DNA from: Lachancea thermotolerans CBS 6340
Taxonomy: Eukaryota; Ascomycota; Saccharomycetes; Saccharomycetales; Saccharomycetaceae
NCBI RefSeq assembly: GCF_000142805.1
Contig: NC_013080.1
Location: 1,054,001 to 1,118,000, forward strand
Direction: 5' to 3'
DNA length: 64,000 bases
Shown here one piece after another: positions 20,454 through 29,848 of the stretch. Positions within the stretch are counted from its first letter, which is position 1. Each line of letters begins with the position of its first letter. The position numbers were made by a program, and so were the translations under genes. A model generated the notes under the pieces. The model worked only from the letters and a program-made list of their open reading frames with translations. It was not told the origin of the DNA and made no database searches.

Positions 20454-20839
20454 TAAACTAAACTGAAATAACCCGATGACATGTATCGTTGTTGACGACA
20501 TTTCAAATTTCCCGCCGAAGTGCTCGAGTTACTTAAAAATCGTCAAGAAAGATAAGAAGTTCGCTACTGGATTAACAAATATTCGTACTTTGACAGCTAC
20601 CATTGTTTCATGGCGAACGCCTCTGTATTTGTTAAGGGACAAGCCAACGGGGAGTGAGTTCCTGTCTTTTGCACATTGAGTAAAAAAAAACCTTGTTCAG
20701 AAGAAAAGTTCTCCATAGAGCTGTCGCTCAAAGTGCAGGCCCTGGTACAACAGGCAGCTTTAGCTACAATCTTGATTAGAATTTGACGTTCCTAGCATGA
20801 AACAGAGGACGCTTGCGCCAGGGAACTTTATCGCCTAAA

Positions 20840-20868
20840 GAGTGAGCCCGAGTGAGCCCGAGTGAGCC
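20840..20868. repeat. 10-bp tandem repeat, 2.9 copies
   Basis: Unit AGTGAGCCCG from 20841, preceded by one matching G and ending in a partial third copy. Function unknown. Confidence 0.8.
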
Positions 20869-21299
20869 AAAATAGAGATCTTGATGGCCTATCAGCTCAT
20901 CAACCGGAAGAGTACATGTATCGCCACTAGCACAGATAGCGCCAGATGAAGAACTGATTAAGCTTTGATTCTCATTGTTGATCATTGAGGACGATAAAAG
21001 CTAACCCTCGTCGCATAAGCTTCATGTCAGGAAGCAACCAAAGTGTAGCTTCCAGTGCTGAGAGTATTTCGCCAGATAAAGTGTGTTTCCTCACAACGCT
21101 TGTCTCGATCCACCAATACAACCCAGCAGTGCTTCCCACGCAATGTATCAGATCGCGCTTTCTCGGACTTTCTAAGTCACCGTGTACGTAGCACAGGGCC
21201 TCGTGATGATCTTTTGCTTGAACTTCGCTACCTGCCGGCAATCCACCAGACCGATACATCGCAGTTCCCCCGGCGAGCTTTGGACGTCCGTTGCACCAT

Positions 21300-24200
21300 A
21301 TGTCGCAACTGAGCTCTGCGCACCAAGGATCCTCACATGCGCGAAACTCAAGAACCCGGCCTTCGTTCTCGTCGGCCAGAACGGGTTCCAGTTCCAACAC
21401 TCTGACGTCAGCAACGGTCGTTGATACAAACTCTACAGAAGCGTATGCTGGTGCGACGTTCGAGACTGTGCCAAGCTCCATTGTGTCTTTCCACCACCCA
21501 CACTCTTTTCACTCTAACGCTAACAGTGGAATCGGAAGCCCCGCGACCGCAAGCGAAACGCACACAAGGAGATCCCATGAGACTGATTCTTTGCTTTCGG
21601 GCCGGCACTCTTACTCAAGATCGCAAGAGCCATCACGTACTCCAAACTTCCGTTACTTCTCAGAAGAGGAGATCGAGCTAGCTGAGGGAGTTTCCTCGAC
21701 GCTGGAAAACGCAGACTATGACATAAACTGGGACGGAACCCCCACTTACGAGCAGGAGCGACTACGCTATCACCATCCCTCTGGTAGGTCCTCGCTCCGT
21801 AGTGCTACCGGCTACTCTCTCTCGTCCTTTCACTCGAGGTCTTCTGCACGTTCCTCACGTTCTCAAGGCCGTTACGGCGGGACGTCTAGCAGTCCAGTCA
21901 ACGCAAATCAAGGGAGAACACAAGATAGAGACCAGCTGACGGGCACTTCTCCTCACTCGTCTTCCAGCTCTTCCAGATACAGTTATAGAGATAGAATTCC
22001 CGCAGGGATTGAAGATGAGATTGGTCAGATGTCCATGCACAGCGAGCGCTCCTCTGAAAGTGACGAAAGTGAAAGGAGATTCTTGGATGATGAAGACCGA
22101 ACTTCGTCTCAAGATCAAGCGTCAGAGGCAAAGAAGAAAACTTCTTCGTATCGCGCTGAATACCTCAAGCCTGAGTACCACGACAAATTCTTCCCTCAGA
22201 ACGTTCCCCACCTGCATTTCCAGCGTTTTTACATCGCGGAGGAAGACCTTGTTGTCGGAATTGCTGGCTTCAAAACTTCAAAGTTCGGCAAATTTTGTTA
22301 CTACTTCCTTTCAGTTATTACACTCGGGCTTTTCTATCTTTTGCTTAGATGGGTTCCTCGCTACAAAGTCAGACTTTGCGGAACAAAGACCTACTTGGCC
22401 AAGTCTGAATGGGTCGTTCTGGAGAACGAATTTGGGGAACTTTCTATCGTTGATGTCAACCGTAGGTGGTACAACCGCCCTTTGAGCACTTTATTACCTA
22501 CCGATAAGAAAGGCGAAGCTTTGGGTGAGAACTTCAACCACCACCAGCGCCACCATCATGAAAGTCGCGAAAATCCTAACATACCCATTATGATTTACTT
22601 TTCCTACCGTTACTTTAACCTGATCTACACGCCAATCGAAGATCTTTTCAAAACAAACAGCAATTGGACCGACGCAGATTGGCTTAGCTTGGAATCTGCA
22701 CACGAGGGGCTTACTACGTCCATAGTCGAAGACAGAGTACTTGCCTTCGGTAAAAACAGCATTAACTTAAAGCAAAAGAGCACAGCAGAAATCCTGTTTG
22801 ACGAAGTATTACATCCATTTTACATTTTCCAAATCTTTTCCATCTTACTATGGCTTGCGGATGACTATTACTATTATGCGGCTTGTATCTTTATTATATC
22901 CATGCTGTCAATAACAGACACTCTTTTGGAGACAAAAAAGACGTCGCAAAGGCTCGCGGAGGTTTCTCATTCTCATTGCGAAGTTAGGGTCTACCGAGAC
23001 GGTTTCTGGGTCCAGATTGGATCTTCGGACCTTGTACCAGGAGATATTTATGAGGTTTCTGACCCATCGCTAACTTCTTTTCCATGCGATTCGCTGTTAC
23101 TTTCGGGCGATTGTATTGTCAATGAGTCAATGCTGACTGGTGAATCTGTGCCCGTTACAAAAATAGCTGCTGCGGAAGATACAATATATCAGTTATTGGA
23201 AGATTTTCAGAACACGCAAATATCCAACTACCTTGCCAAATCATTTTTGTTTAACGGCACGAAAATCATTAGGGTCCGTATAAGCCCAGGGCAATCCACT
23301 GCTCTTGCTATGGTTGTGCGGACGGGGTTCTCGACCACTAAGGGCTCTTTGCTGAGGTCCATGGTTTTCCCTAAGCCTACTGGCTTCAAGTTCTATGAGG
23401 ATTCTTTCAAGTACATTGGTTTTATGACTCTCATTGCTCTGGCTGGATTTTCTATTAGTTGTGTCAACTTCATTAGACTAGGGCTTGATTACAAGGTTAT
23501 GATTTTGAGGGCGCTTGATATCATAACCATCGTAGTCCCACCAGCACTACCTGCAACACTATCAATTGGTGCTAGTTTTGCAATGGCTAGATTAAAGTCG
23601 AAGAGCATTTTCTGCATCGCGCCAACTCGCGTCAACGTTAGTGGGAAAATCGATGTTATGTGTTTTGACAAGACCGGAACGCTTACCGAAGATGGCTTGG
23701 ATGTATTAGGCGTTCATGTCGCAGAGCCTCGGGGCCATCAAAACCACCGATTTGGAGAGCTGGTTAATAATATCAGTGGCTTATTCAGTAAGTTTTCGCT
23801 GAACGACTGTAGCTCTCCTTTGGACTTCAAATCTAGAAATCTGTTAGCATGCTTGCTAACATGCCATTCCTTACGTGTGGTTGATGGAGAGCTACTAGGT
23901 GACCCTCTGGACTTCAAAATGTTTCAATTCACCAAATGGTCGTACGAGGAGGACTTTCAAGACTTCAAGTTCCACTCATTGAATGAAGAACGTAACGATA
24001 AAAGCACCCTTCCCGAAAACGCAGGTATTGCGCCAGCTGTTGTGCATCCAAACTCGGAAAGTATGGATAATAAATTCACCGAAAACAATCCACACAACTT
24101 ACTTGGGGTTGTCCGCAGCTTTGAGTTCATATCGCAGCTAAGAAGAATGAGCGTCATTGTTAAGCCTTATGGAGAAAACGTATTTTGGAGCTTTACCAAA

Positions 24201-25718
24201 GGCGCACCTGAAGTTATTTCTGAAATCTGTAACAAGGCGACTCTCCCAGCTGATTACGAGGAGCTTTTGCAACACTACACACACAGTGGGTATAGAGTTA
24301 TAGCATGTGCTGGTAAGACGCTACCAAAAAGAACTTGGAGGTATGCACAAAAAATCTCGAGAGAAGAATTAGAATCAAACCTGGAGTTTCTCGGGTTTAT
24401 TGTTTTCGAAAACAAGCTTAAGGCTTCAACTACACCTACACTAACATCTTTGAGAGATGCTGGAATAAGGACTGTTATGTGCACAGGCGACAATGTTCTT
24501 ACAGCAATATCAGTTGGAAGAGAGTGCAAATTGGTCACCGAAAAACACGTTTTTGTTCCACAGGTAAACGACAACATGGATCCAAATGAAGACTTGATAC
24601 TGTGGCGCGATGTTGATAACCCAGATCTTCTGTTGGATGGAGTGACTTTGAAGCCTATGAACGGGAGCTTGGACTACACGATAGCTGTTACTGGCGACGT
24701 GTTCAGGCTGCTATTCAAGAATAATGAGATTTTACCCGAATCTTACATCAACGAGATTTTACTTAACAGTTCGATTTATGCTAGAATGTCACCCGATGAA
24801 AAACATGAATTGGTTGGTCAATTGCAAAGTTTAGACTACGTTGTTGGGTTCTGTGGTGATGGTGCTAACGATTGTGGGGCTTTGAAGGCCGCGGACGTCG
24901 GCGTTTCGCTATCAGAAGCTGAGGCTTCGGTAGCTGCACCATTCACATCCGGGGTGTTTGAAATTAGCTGCATTTTGGATGTTATCAAGGAAGGCCGTGC
25001 CTCTCTTACGACCTCGTTTTCCTGTTTCCAGTACATGAGTCTTTACTCCGCTATTCAATTTGTGACGGTTACGATCTTGTACAGTCGAGGCACGAATCTT
25101 GGTGACTTTCAGTTTCTCTACATTGACTTGTTCCTGATTGTCCCAATTGCAATTTTCATGTCTTGGTCCAAACCTTACCACAAGCTTGTTAAGAAGAGGC
25201 CCTCGGCCAACTTGGTTTCCCCAAAAATTCTTGTCCCATTGATTGTGAGTATCTCGGTTATTTTAGCGTTCCAGCTGATACCATGGATCATTGTTCAAAG
25301 TGCCGAGTGGTATAAAAGCCCTGTTGTGGGAGGCGACGACGCTGTCCAGTCTTCAGATAACACAGTGCTCTTCTTCTTCTCAAACTTCCAGTATGTGTTA
25401 ACCGCCATTGTGCTCTCAGTGGGGCCACCATACCGTGAACCTATGTCCAAAAACATTGGATTTATAACAGATGTTACTATCTCTCTGCTTCTGAATGTGG
25501 TGCTAATGCTAATTCCAGCAGATTCGGCACTTGGTAAGGTCTTCCAGCTCACTAGCATTTCAAAAAGCTTCAGGTTCCTCTTGCTCGCTTTGGCGGTGGC
25601 GAACTACTTTGCACTACGGTATATTCCCCAGATGTGCAAGGGGGCTTTCAAAAAGAAGCAGAGCAGCAAGAAGTACAAGAAGCTTCTAAAGAGCGAGTCG
25701 AGCGCTCACGTAGTTTGA
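21300..25718 (+). CDS. YPK9: Vacuolar P5B-type ATPase YPK9
   Basis: 1472 residues from the ATG at 21300, the same length as S. cerevisiae Ypk9 (YOR291W), orthologue of human ATP13A2. The long serine-rich N-terminus is followed by a first hydrophobic pair (about 330-360) and the P-type core. TGES is in the actuator domain, PPALP at about 747-751 is the P5B membrane signature, and the phosphorylated aspartate is D790 in DKTGTLT. GDGANDCGALK is the hinge motif near 1187. Several membrane spans follow to the C-terminus. The family exports polyamines from the vacuole or lysosome lumen and protects against heavy metals. Its stop is 17 bases from that of the convergent Mpv17-family gene, as in YOR291W-YOR292C. 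Confidence 0.95.
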   Translation: MSQLSSAHQGSSHARNSRTRPSFSSARTGSSSNTLTSATVVDTNSTEAYAGATFETVPSSIVSFHHPHSFHSNANSGIGSPATASETHTRRSHETDSLLSGRHSYSRSQEPSRTPNFRYFSEEEIELAEGVSSTLENADYDINWDGTPTYEQERLRYHHPSGRSSLRSATGYSLSSFHSRSSARSSRSQGRYGGTSSSPVNANQGRTQDRDQLTGTSPHSSSSSSRYSYRDRIPAGIEDEIGQMSMHSERSSESDESERRFLDDEDRTSSQDQASEAKKKTSSYRAEYLKPEYHDKFFPQNVPHLHFQRFYIAEEDLVVGIAGFKTSKFGKFCYYFLSVITLGLFYLLLRWVPRYKVRLCGTKTYLAKSEWVVLENEFGELSIVDVNRRWYNRPLSTLLPTDKKGEALGENFNHHQRHHHESRENPNIPIMIYFSYRYFNLIYTPIEDLFKTNSNWTDADWLSLESAHEGLTTSIVEDRVLAFGKNSINLKQKSTAEILFDEVLHPFYIFQIFSILLWLADDYYYYAACIFIISMLSITDTLLETKKTSQRLAEVSHSHCEVRVYRDGFWVQIGSSDLVPGDIYEVSDPSLTSFPCDSLLLSGDCIVNESMLTGESVPVTKIAAAEDTIYQLLEDFQNTQISNYLAKSFLFNGTKIIRVRISPGQSTALAMVVRTGFSTTKGSLLRSMVFPKPTGFKFYEDSFKYIGFMTLIALAGFSISCVNFIRLGLDYKVMILRALDIITIVVPPALPATLSIGASFAMARLKSKSIFCIAPTRVNVSGKIDVMCFDKTGTLTEDGLDVLGVHVAEPRGHQNHRFGELVNNISGLFSKFSLNDCSSPLDFKSRNLLACLLTCHSLRVVDGELLGDPLDFKMFQFTKWSYEEDFQDFKFHSLNEERNDKSTLPENAGIAPAVVHPNSESMDNKFTENNPHNLLGVVRSFEFISQLRRMSVIVKPYGENVFWSFTKGAPEVISEICNKATLPADYEELLQHYTHSGYRVIACAGKTLPKRTWRYAQKISREELESNLEFLGFIVFENKLKASTTPTLTSLRDAGIRTVMCTGDNVLTAISVGRECKLVTEKHVFVPQVNDNMDPNEDLILWRDVDNPDLLLDGVTLKPMNGSLDYTIAVTGDVFRLLFKNNEILPESYINEILLNSSIYARMSPDEKHELVGQLQSLDYVVGFCGDGANDCGALKAADVGVSLSEAEASVAAPFTSGVFEISCILDVIKEGRASLTTSFSCFQYMSLYSAIQFVTVTILYSRGTNLGDFQFLYIDLFLIVPIAIFMSWSKPYHKLVKKRPSANLVSPKILVPLIVSISVILAFQLIPWIIVQSAEWYKSPVVGGDDAVQSSDNTVLFFFSNFQYVLTAIVLSVGPPYREPMSKNIGFITDVTISLLLNVVLMLIPADSALGKVFQLTSISKSFRFLLLALAVANYFALRYIPQMCKGAFKKKQSSKKYKKLLKSESSAHVV

Positions 25719-25735
25719 GTATGTAGTATAAGTCG

Positions 25736-26695
25736 TTAATTTGCCGGATGCGAAGCGTTGCGCATAGACAGGAAGCAGTTCCAGAGAACCCCCACGGACG
25801 AGCTGAAGGGTACTTGAAGATGCTTTGGTACAGCCAAAAAGTTGATGAACTGGACCGCGGGCCATAGCAAGTAGTTGCAGCCGAGCGTTCCGATGTAGAG
25901 CCTCTGGATCTTGGCCCGGAAGCTTGCCGCGTCGCCCTTCTGCATGATGTAGTTCGCGTACATGAAAAAGCAGTAGAGTGAGATCGGAGAGTAGACCAGC
26001 TGGTCCGAGAGAACCCTCTCGAGAACTTGCACGACAGTAGGGTCTTCGGTATACAGGTAGTTGAGAATACGGTACCAGGGCACCTGGAAGAACGACAGGA
26101 ACGAGCCCCACGCCATGAAGCACAGCCAGCGGTAGAAGTCGAACAACGGCGGACACAGGGGCTGCCCTAGGGGTGGAGATGGCGCTACTGCGCCCGACGC
26201 GACCTCTGACGAGGACGCGCCCGGCCCATACTCGTTGAAGATCGACGCGCTATCGGTGTCGGACTCCTGGTCCGTGAACAAAGCATACCGCACCGCCAGT
26301 GCACGCGCCGTGGCGTCTAGCGGGGCGGGCGTCGGGTCAACCGGCGCCCATGTGTACTGCAGCACGCACTGCGCGAGTATGTCCGATGTGCCGAACAGCA
26401 GCGCGTTGGTACATATGGTCGTGAGTAGCGCGGAGCGCGCGTACCACCGTCCGTACACAGAGGCTATCTTCAGCAGCAGCGCCGCCCACACTGCCAGCAT
26501 CACCCAGTGCACGATGCCCACTCGCAGAATGGTACATGTTTCTACTGCCTTGCGAGCGTGGCGAGCCCGTTCCGCAGCCCAACGCATAGCCCGCGAGCGC
26601 CAGTCGCATGGTCTCTGCCGCGCCCATACGGGCTCCTCTTCATCCTCGCCGTACGACACCGCGATTTGGTCCCTTCCAAGCAGCTCGATAGGCAT
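25736..26695 (-). CDS. Mpv17/PMP22-family membrane protein (YOR292C orthologue)
   Basis: 319 residues from the ATG at 26695; a longer frame would need a TTG start. The C-terminal half has the family signature: FYRWLCFMAWGSFLSFFQVPWYRILN, then the NYLLWPAVQFINFLAVP motif typical of Mpv17/PMP22/Sym1. About four membrane spans are expected. S. cerevisiae YOR292C is placed in the vacuole membrane and its function is unknown. An Asp/Ser/Pro-rich insert lies between the first and second halves. The gene is markedly richer in G and C at third codon positions than its neighbour YPK9, and it opens the first GC-rich block of the window. Confidence 0.9.
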   Translation of the reverse strand: MPIELLGRDQIAVSYGEDEEEPVWARQRPCDWRSRAMRWAAERARHARKAVETCTILRVGIVHWVMLAVWAALLLKIASVYGRWYARSALLTTICTNALLFGTSDILAQCVLQYTWAPVDPTPAPLDATARALAVRYALFTDQESDTDSASIFNEYGPGASSSEVASGAVAPSPPLGQPLCPPLFDFYRWLCFMAWGSFLSFFQVPWYRILNYLYTEDPTVVQVLERVLSDQLVYSPISLYCFFMYANYIMQKGDAASFRAKIQRLYIGTLGCNYLLWPAVQFINFLAVPKHLQVPFSSSVGVLWNCFLSMRNASHPAN

Positions 26696-26763
26696 GCCAA
26701 GCCGCCAGTCCAAGTATCATTACTGGCGATGCCGCTCGACCTTAAAAACAGATCCGAGAACCG

Positions 26764-26784
26764 TTAGGGCTTCGCTTTAGGGCT
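26764..26784. promoter_or_regulatory. RPS10: Two Tbf1-type sites before RPS10
   Basis: TTAGGGCT occurs at 26764-26771 and again at 26777-26784, the reverse complement of the Tbf1 recognition sequence AGCCCTAA. Tbf1 is the ancestral activator of ribosomal protein genes in many non-duplicated yeasts. The sites lie 280-300 bases upstream of the RPS10 ATG. Confidence 0.75.
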
Positions 26785-26818
26785 AGGACTTGATTCTGTC
26801 ACGTGATCGTGACTGTCT

Positions 26819-26830
26819 ACACCCACACAC
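26819..26830 (+). promoter_or_regulatory. RPS10: Rap1 site of RPS10
   Basis: ACACCCACACAC fits the Rap1 consensus, 234 bases before the ATG. It sits beside the Tbf1 pair and a CACGTG box (26800-26805). Confidence 0.75.
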
Positions 26831-27063
26831 AATCGAATTGAGACTCAAATTTTTCATCCCATCAAAAACTTGGTGATTTCGTGGTCCGCGACCCACGCAA
26901 ACACGCTCTCTGAAACTTTTCCTAGCGGATGGGCAAACCACGCAATCCCAGGAAGGCTGGAACTGAGTATTGGCGAATTCTGGAAGGTTAGAGGTATTGA
27001 ATATCGCAGAGGATCAGTCGATTGGGACACCGCTTCACACAGGTAAAGACAAAGCAGTTCAAC

Positions 27064-27739
27064 ATGTTGATTCCAAAGGAAGAGAGAACCAAGATCCACA
27101 GACACTTGTTTCAAGGTACGTTGCTGATAGAAAATGATGGCCGGAGTAGCGAGAACCGGGCGCTGGACACCGAGGGCTGCGGCCAGAAGCTGAGAACTTG
27201 AGGAAGATACAGATTACGGACTAGATGGGAGATTGGAGGAGTAGCTGAGGCCCCGCGATCTCCAAGGGCGTGGCAGAGTGCTGTTTCGCGACGTCCTGAC
27301 CCCCCGGGCAAGGGCGACGTTCGCAATGCGTATCGCGGTCGTTCTCCTCCTTTCCCTCTTGCCCAATATTTGTCTCCCTGTCCGCAGCTGGTGCTCAGAG
27401 AGCGCCGCAGGCACCGTTCCTACATGCCGGCCCATCCGCCGCTGACACTCTTACTAACTTCCCACCACAGAGGGTGTGATTGTCGCCAAGAAGGACTTCA
27501 ACCAGCCAAAGCACGATGAGATCGACACCAAGAACTTGTACGTCATCAAGGCCTTGCAGTCCTTGACCTCCAAGGGCTACGTCAAGACCCAGTTCTCCTG
27601 GCAATACTACTACTACACCTTGACTGAGGAAGGTGTTGAGTTCTTGAGAGACTACTTGCACTTGCCTGAGAACATTGTCCCAGCTACCTACTTGCAAGAC
27701 AGATCTCAGGAAACCCAAAGACCACAAAGAAGATACTAA
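27064..27739 (+). CDS. RPS10: 40S ribosomal protein eS10 (RPS10, one intron)
   Basis: join(27064..27115, 27471..27739), 106 residues, matching S. cerevisiae Rps10 (105). Exon 1 encodes [17 protein letters not shown] plus one base of Glu, and exon 2 continues [18 protein letters not shown]. The winged-helix region with [16 protein letters not shown] is intact, and the tail RPQRRY ends the protein. It is a beak protein of the small subunit near the mRNA entry. The exon sequence uses the optimal codons of highly expressed yeast genes although the surrounding DNA is GC-rich. The single copy corresponds to the ancestor of RPS10A (YOR293W) and RPS10B (YMR230W), which explains why both S. cerevisiae tracks meet here. 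Confidence 0.97.
27116..27470 (+). other. RPS10: Spliceosomal intron in RPS10
   Basis: 355 nt, with GTACGT at the 5' end, TACTAAC at 27452-27458 and CACAG at the 3' end. It is unusually GC-rich for a yeast intron, in keeping with the local block. Confidence 0.95.
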
Positions 27740-28064
27740 TTTCATCTGGGGTCGCTCCAATGTATATTGTTTAATATAAACATATCCACTATAACATAAC
27801 AGGTTTCGTCCGGCTGGCGCCCATCGCGCCGATCGCGTGCATCGAGCAGGACAGTCGTCGCCGCTAGGGCGCGACGTGTGCGATGTGGGCACTGATCGCG
27901 ATGCGTGTATCGCGGCCAGTCTTCTCATCACGTGGCTATCACGCTACCGGCACGTGACAATCACGTCGCACGGGAATCTATATTAAGTCGTTGTATCTAT
28001 GACTGGCGCCCACGGAGAACTCGCACTATGACCAGACCCTATCCACCAACACCGTCAGCAGCCG
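27740..28064. other. Intergenic region RPS10 / PEF1
   Basis: About 325 bases that hold the RPS10 3' flank and the PEF1 promoter. Two CACGTG boxes lie at 27929-27934 and 27951-27956, 109-136 bases before the PEF1 start. Confidence 0.5.
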
Positions 28065-29139
28065 ATGTGCGCCAGGAGGCTAAACTACGCTGGTGGAGAC
28101 AATCTTCCGGTATGTGATGCGGATGTGCTTGTCCAAAATACCCACGCCCACCGGCCGACGCGTACTAACTTCTTAACAGCTCTATGCTACGCCTGAGGAA
28201 GCGATGAGAGCGGGTCAGCAGCGCGAACAGCGCGAACAACGCGAGCAGGAGGAGCGCCGTAGACGGCAGAAAAGACAAGAGCAGCGACTGCCGCCGCCGC
28301 GCAACGGACGCGTGGGCTCCGCGCCGCCGGCCGTCCCTCAGCACTATATGGGGCCCGCACCGGGCGCTGTCCCTGTGAGCCGATACGCGCCGATTCCTGC
28401 CGCGCCAGTAGTGCGGGTGCCCCGGTCGCGCCCCGCGCCCGCTCCCGCAGCAGCATCAATGCCTGCGGCGATGCCCGTAGCGGCAGCCGCGCCACTAGCA
28501 TACAGCCCATCGCCGCCACAGCCTGCCCCGGCGCCCGTGCCGATGTCCGCGCCCACGACGGCACGCAATTCCCTCGAAAGTGATACACAGCAGAGCTTCA
28601 AGGACACGCAAATAGCGACGCAGCTCTTTCAAAACCACGACGTCAAGCAGCGCGGACGACTCACCGCAGCGGAGCTGCAGAACCTCCTCCAAAATGATGA
28701 TAACAGCCACTTCTGCATATCGTCCGTGGACGCACTGATCAATTTGTTTGGCGCGTCGCGCTTCGGCACGGTAAGTCTCACGGAGTTTATCTCGCTGTAC
28801 AGGCGCGTCAAGAAGTGGCGCAAAGTCTATGTGGACAACGACATCAACGGGAGCTTTACGATCAGTGCCAGCGAGTTCCATAACAGTCTCCAGGAACTCG
28901 GCTATCTCGTCCCTTTCGACGTGAGCGAGAACCTGTTTGACCAGTACGCGGAATTCATCGATCCTGGCAAGAACGGCAAAGAACTCAAGTTTGACCGGTT
29001 CGTGGAAACCCTCGTTTGGCTCATGCGGCTAACCAAAGTGTTTCGCAAGTTCGACACGAACCAGGAGGGTGTCGCCACGGTTCAATACAAGGACTTCATC
29101 GACGCGACACTGTATCTCGGCAGATTCCTGCCGCATTAA
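28065..29139 (+). CDS. PEF1: Penta-EF-hand protein PEF1 (one intron)
   Basis: join(28065..28109, 28180..29139), 334 residues, close to S. cerevisiae Pef1 (YGR058W, 335). Exon 1 encodes MCARRLNYAGGDNLP and exon 2 continues LYATPEEAM, which matches the S. cerevisiae start. The upstream ATG at 28028 would be out of frame after splicing, so 28065 is the start. The middle is a long proline/alanine-rich segment (about 50-145). The C-terminal 170 residues are the penta-EF-hand domain, with very conserved blocks such as AELQNLLQNDDNSHFCISSV and IDATLYLGRFLPH. The protein binds calcium and zinc and acts in polarised growth and cation homeostasis at the bud site. The low-complexity N-terminal region is strongly GC-biased. 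Confidence 0.93.
28110..28179 (+). other. PEF1: Spliceosomal intron in PEF1
   Basis: 70 nt. GTATGT at 28110-28115, TACTAAC at 28163-28169, 3' site AACAG ending at 28179. Splicing is required to join the conserved first 15 residues to the rest. Confidence 0.93.
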
Positions 29140-29328
29140 GGAGCGCGCACGTCGTGTGCGGTCCATGGACCGGCATTTGTAACTTTACAAGCAAACAAGC
29201 CAATACTGCGGATCGCGCCTGACCAGGCTCGACGCCGCACTAAGTAACAGTAGCATTAACAAATTCTATACGCACAGCCGCTCCGCGTCGCTGCGGATCG
29301 TCTCTGAATTCGACCACTCACCGCTCCG

Positions 29329-29406
29329 AGCCCTAACCGCTCCGAGCCCTAACCGCGACCTTCACCGTATCACATGCCGGAGTCTGAAGCTCGAAAACTA
29401 TAAAAG
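29329..29406 (+). promoter_or_regulatory. snR48: snR48 promoter: tandem Tbf1 sites and TATA box
   Basis: AGCCCTAA occurs at 29329-29336 and 29345-29352, inside two copies of a 16-bp unit. Tbf1 binds this motif and is the main activator of independently transcribed snoRNA genes in yeast. A TATA box, TATAAAAG, is at 29399-29406, about 120 bases before the RNA. Confidence 0.8.
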
Positions 29407-29524
29407 CATCAAAATTTTCAACTCCTACCATCTCTTCTCAACAAACCAAGATCAAACCACGAGACGCTAGCATACTCATTGATACGAAAGCGTTCGTTCA
29501 GTCGGTATCGAGCCATTTGTGGCA

Positions 29525-29643
29525 GTTGCAAAATGATGAATCTTTTTCTTAGCTTTTTTTCTGGCATCTCTAATGTCAGGACGGGCGTTTAAGTACCTCC
29601 GTTCGATGAATACAACTTATGACAATTATCTGACATTTGCAAC
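29525..29643 (+). ncRNA. snR48: C/D box snoRNA snR48
   Basis: 119 nt. The terminal stem GTTGCAAA (29525-29532) pairs perfectly with TTTGCAAC (29636-29643). The C box ATGATGA is 29533-29539, the D box CTGA 29630-29633, and a C' candidate CGATGA is at 29604-29609. The segment 29557-29572 can pair over 16 bases (one G-U) with the 25S rRNA stretch UAGAGGUGCCAGAAAA, the region with the neighbouring methylated guanosines Gm2791 and Gm2793 that snR48 guides in S. cerevisiae. In S. cerevisiae snR48 lies, as I recall, just upstream of ERG25 on the YGR058-YGR061 track; here it lies between PEF1 and ERG25 with NMD4 added. Mature ends are inferred from the stem. Confidence 0.92.
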
Positions 29644-29848
29644 AAAAGATCTTACGTGCTTCTCTTGACTTGTGGCGCTATGTATACGTAAACAGATTCT
29701 GAGACGGCCAATGTGCGCGGCACGCGCGCTGGCTCCAGGTCGAGCCAAGAAACAAGGTCGATGCGACAGCTGCTGCGTACGGCTGCGCTGCTCGAGACGC
29801 GCAATGCGCGAATGCGTAGCGGAAGGAGCTTTACTAGAGCATCGCGAA

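Larger units (their letters stand above)
20272..21299. other. Divergent intergenic region RRP5 / YPK9
   Basis: About 1 kb. Near RRP5 it has PAC (20425-20433) and RRPE (20444-20453). At 20840-20868 a 10-bp unit AGTGAGCCCG is repeated almost three times. Short frames at 20476-20679 and 20776-20985 look like chance. Confidence 0.5.
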
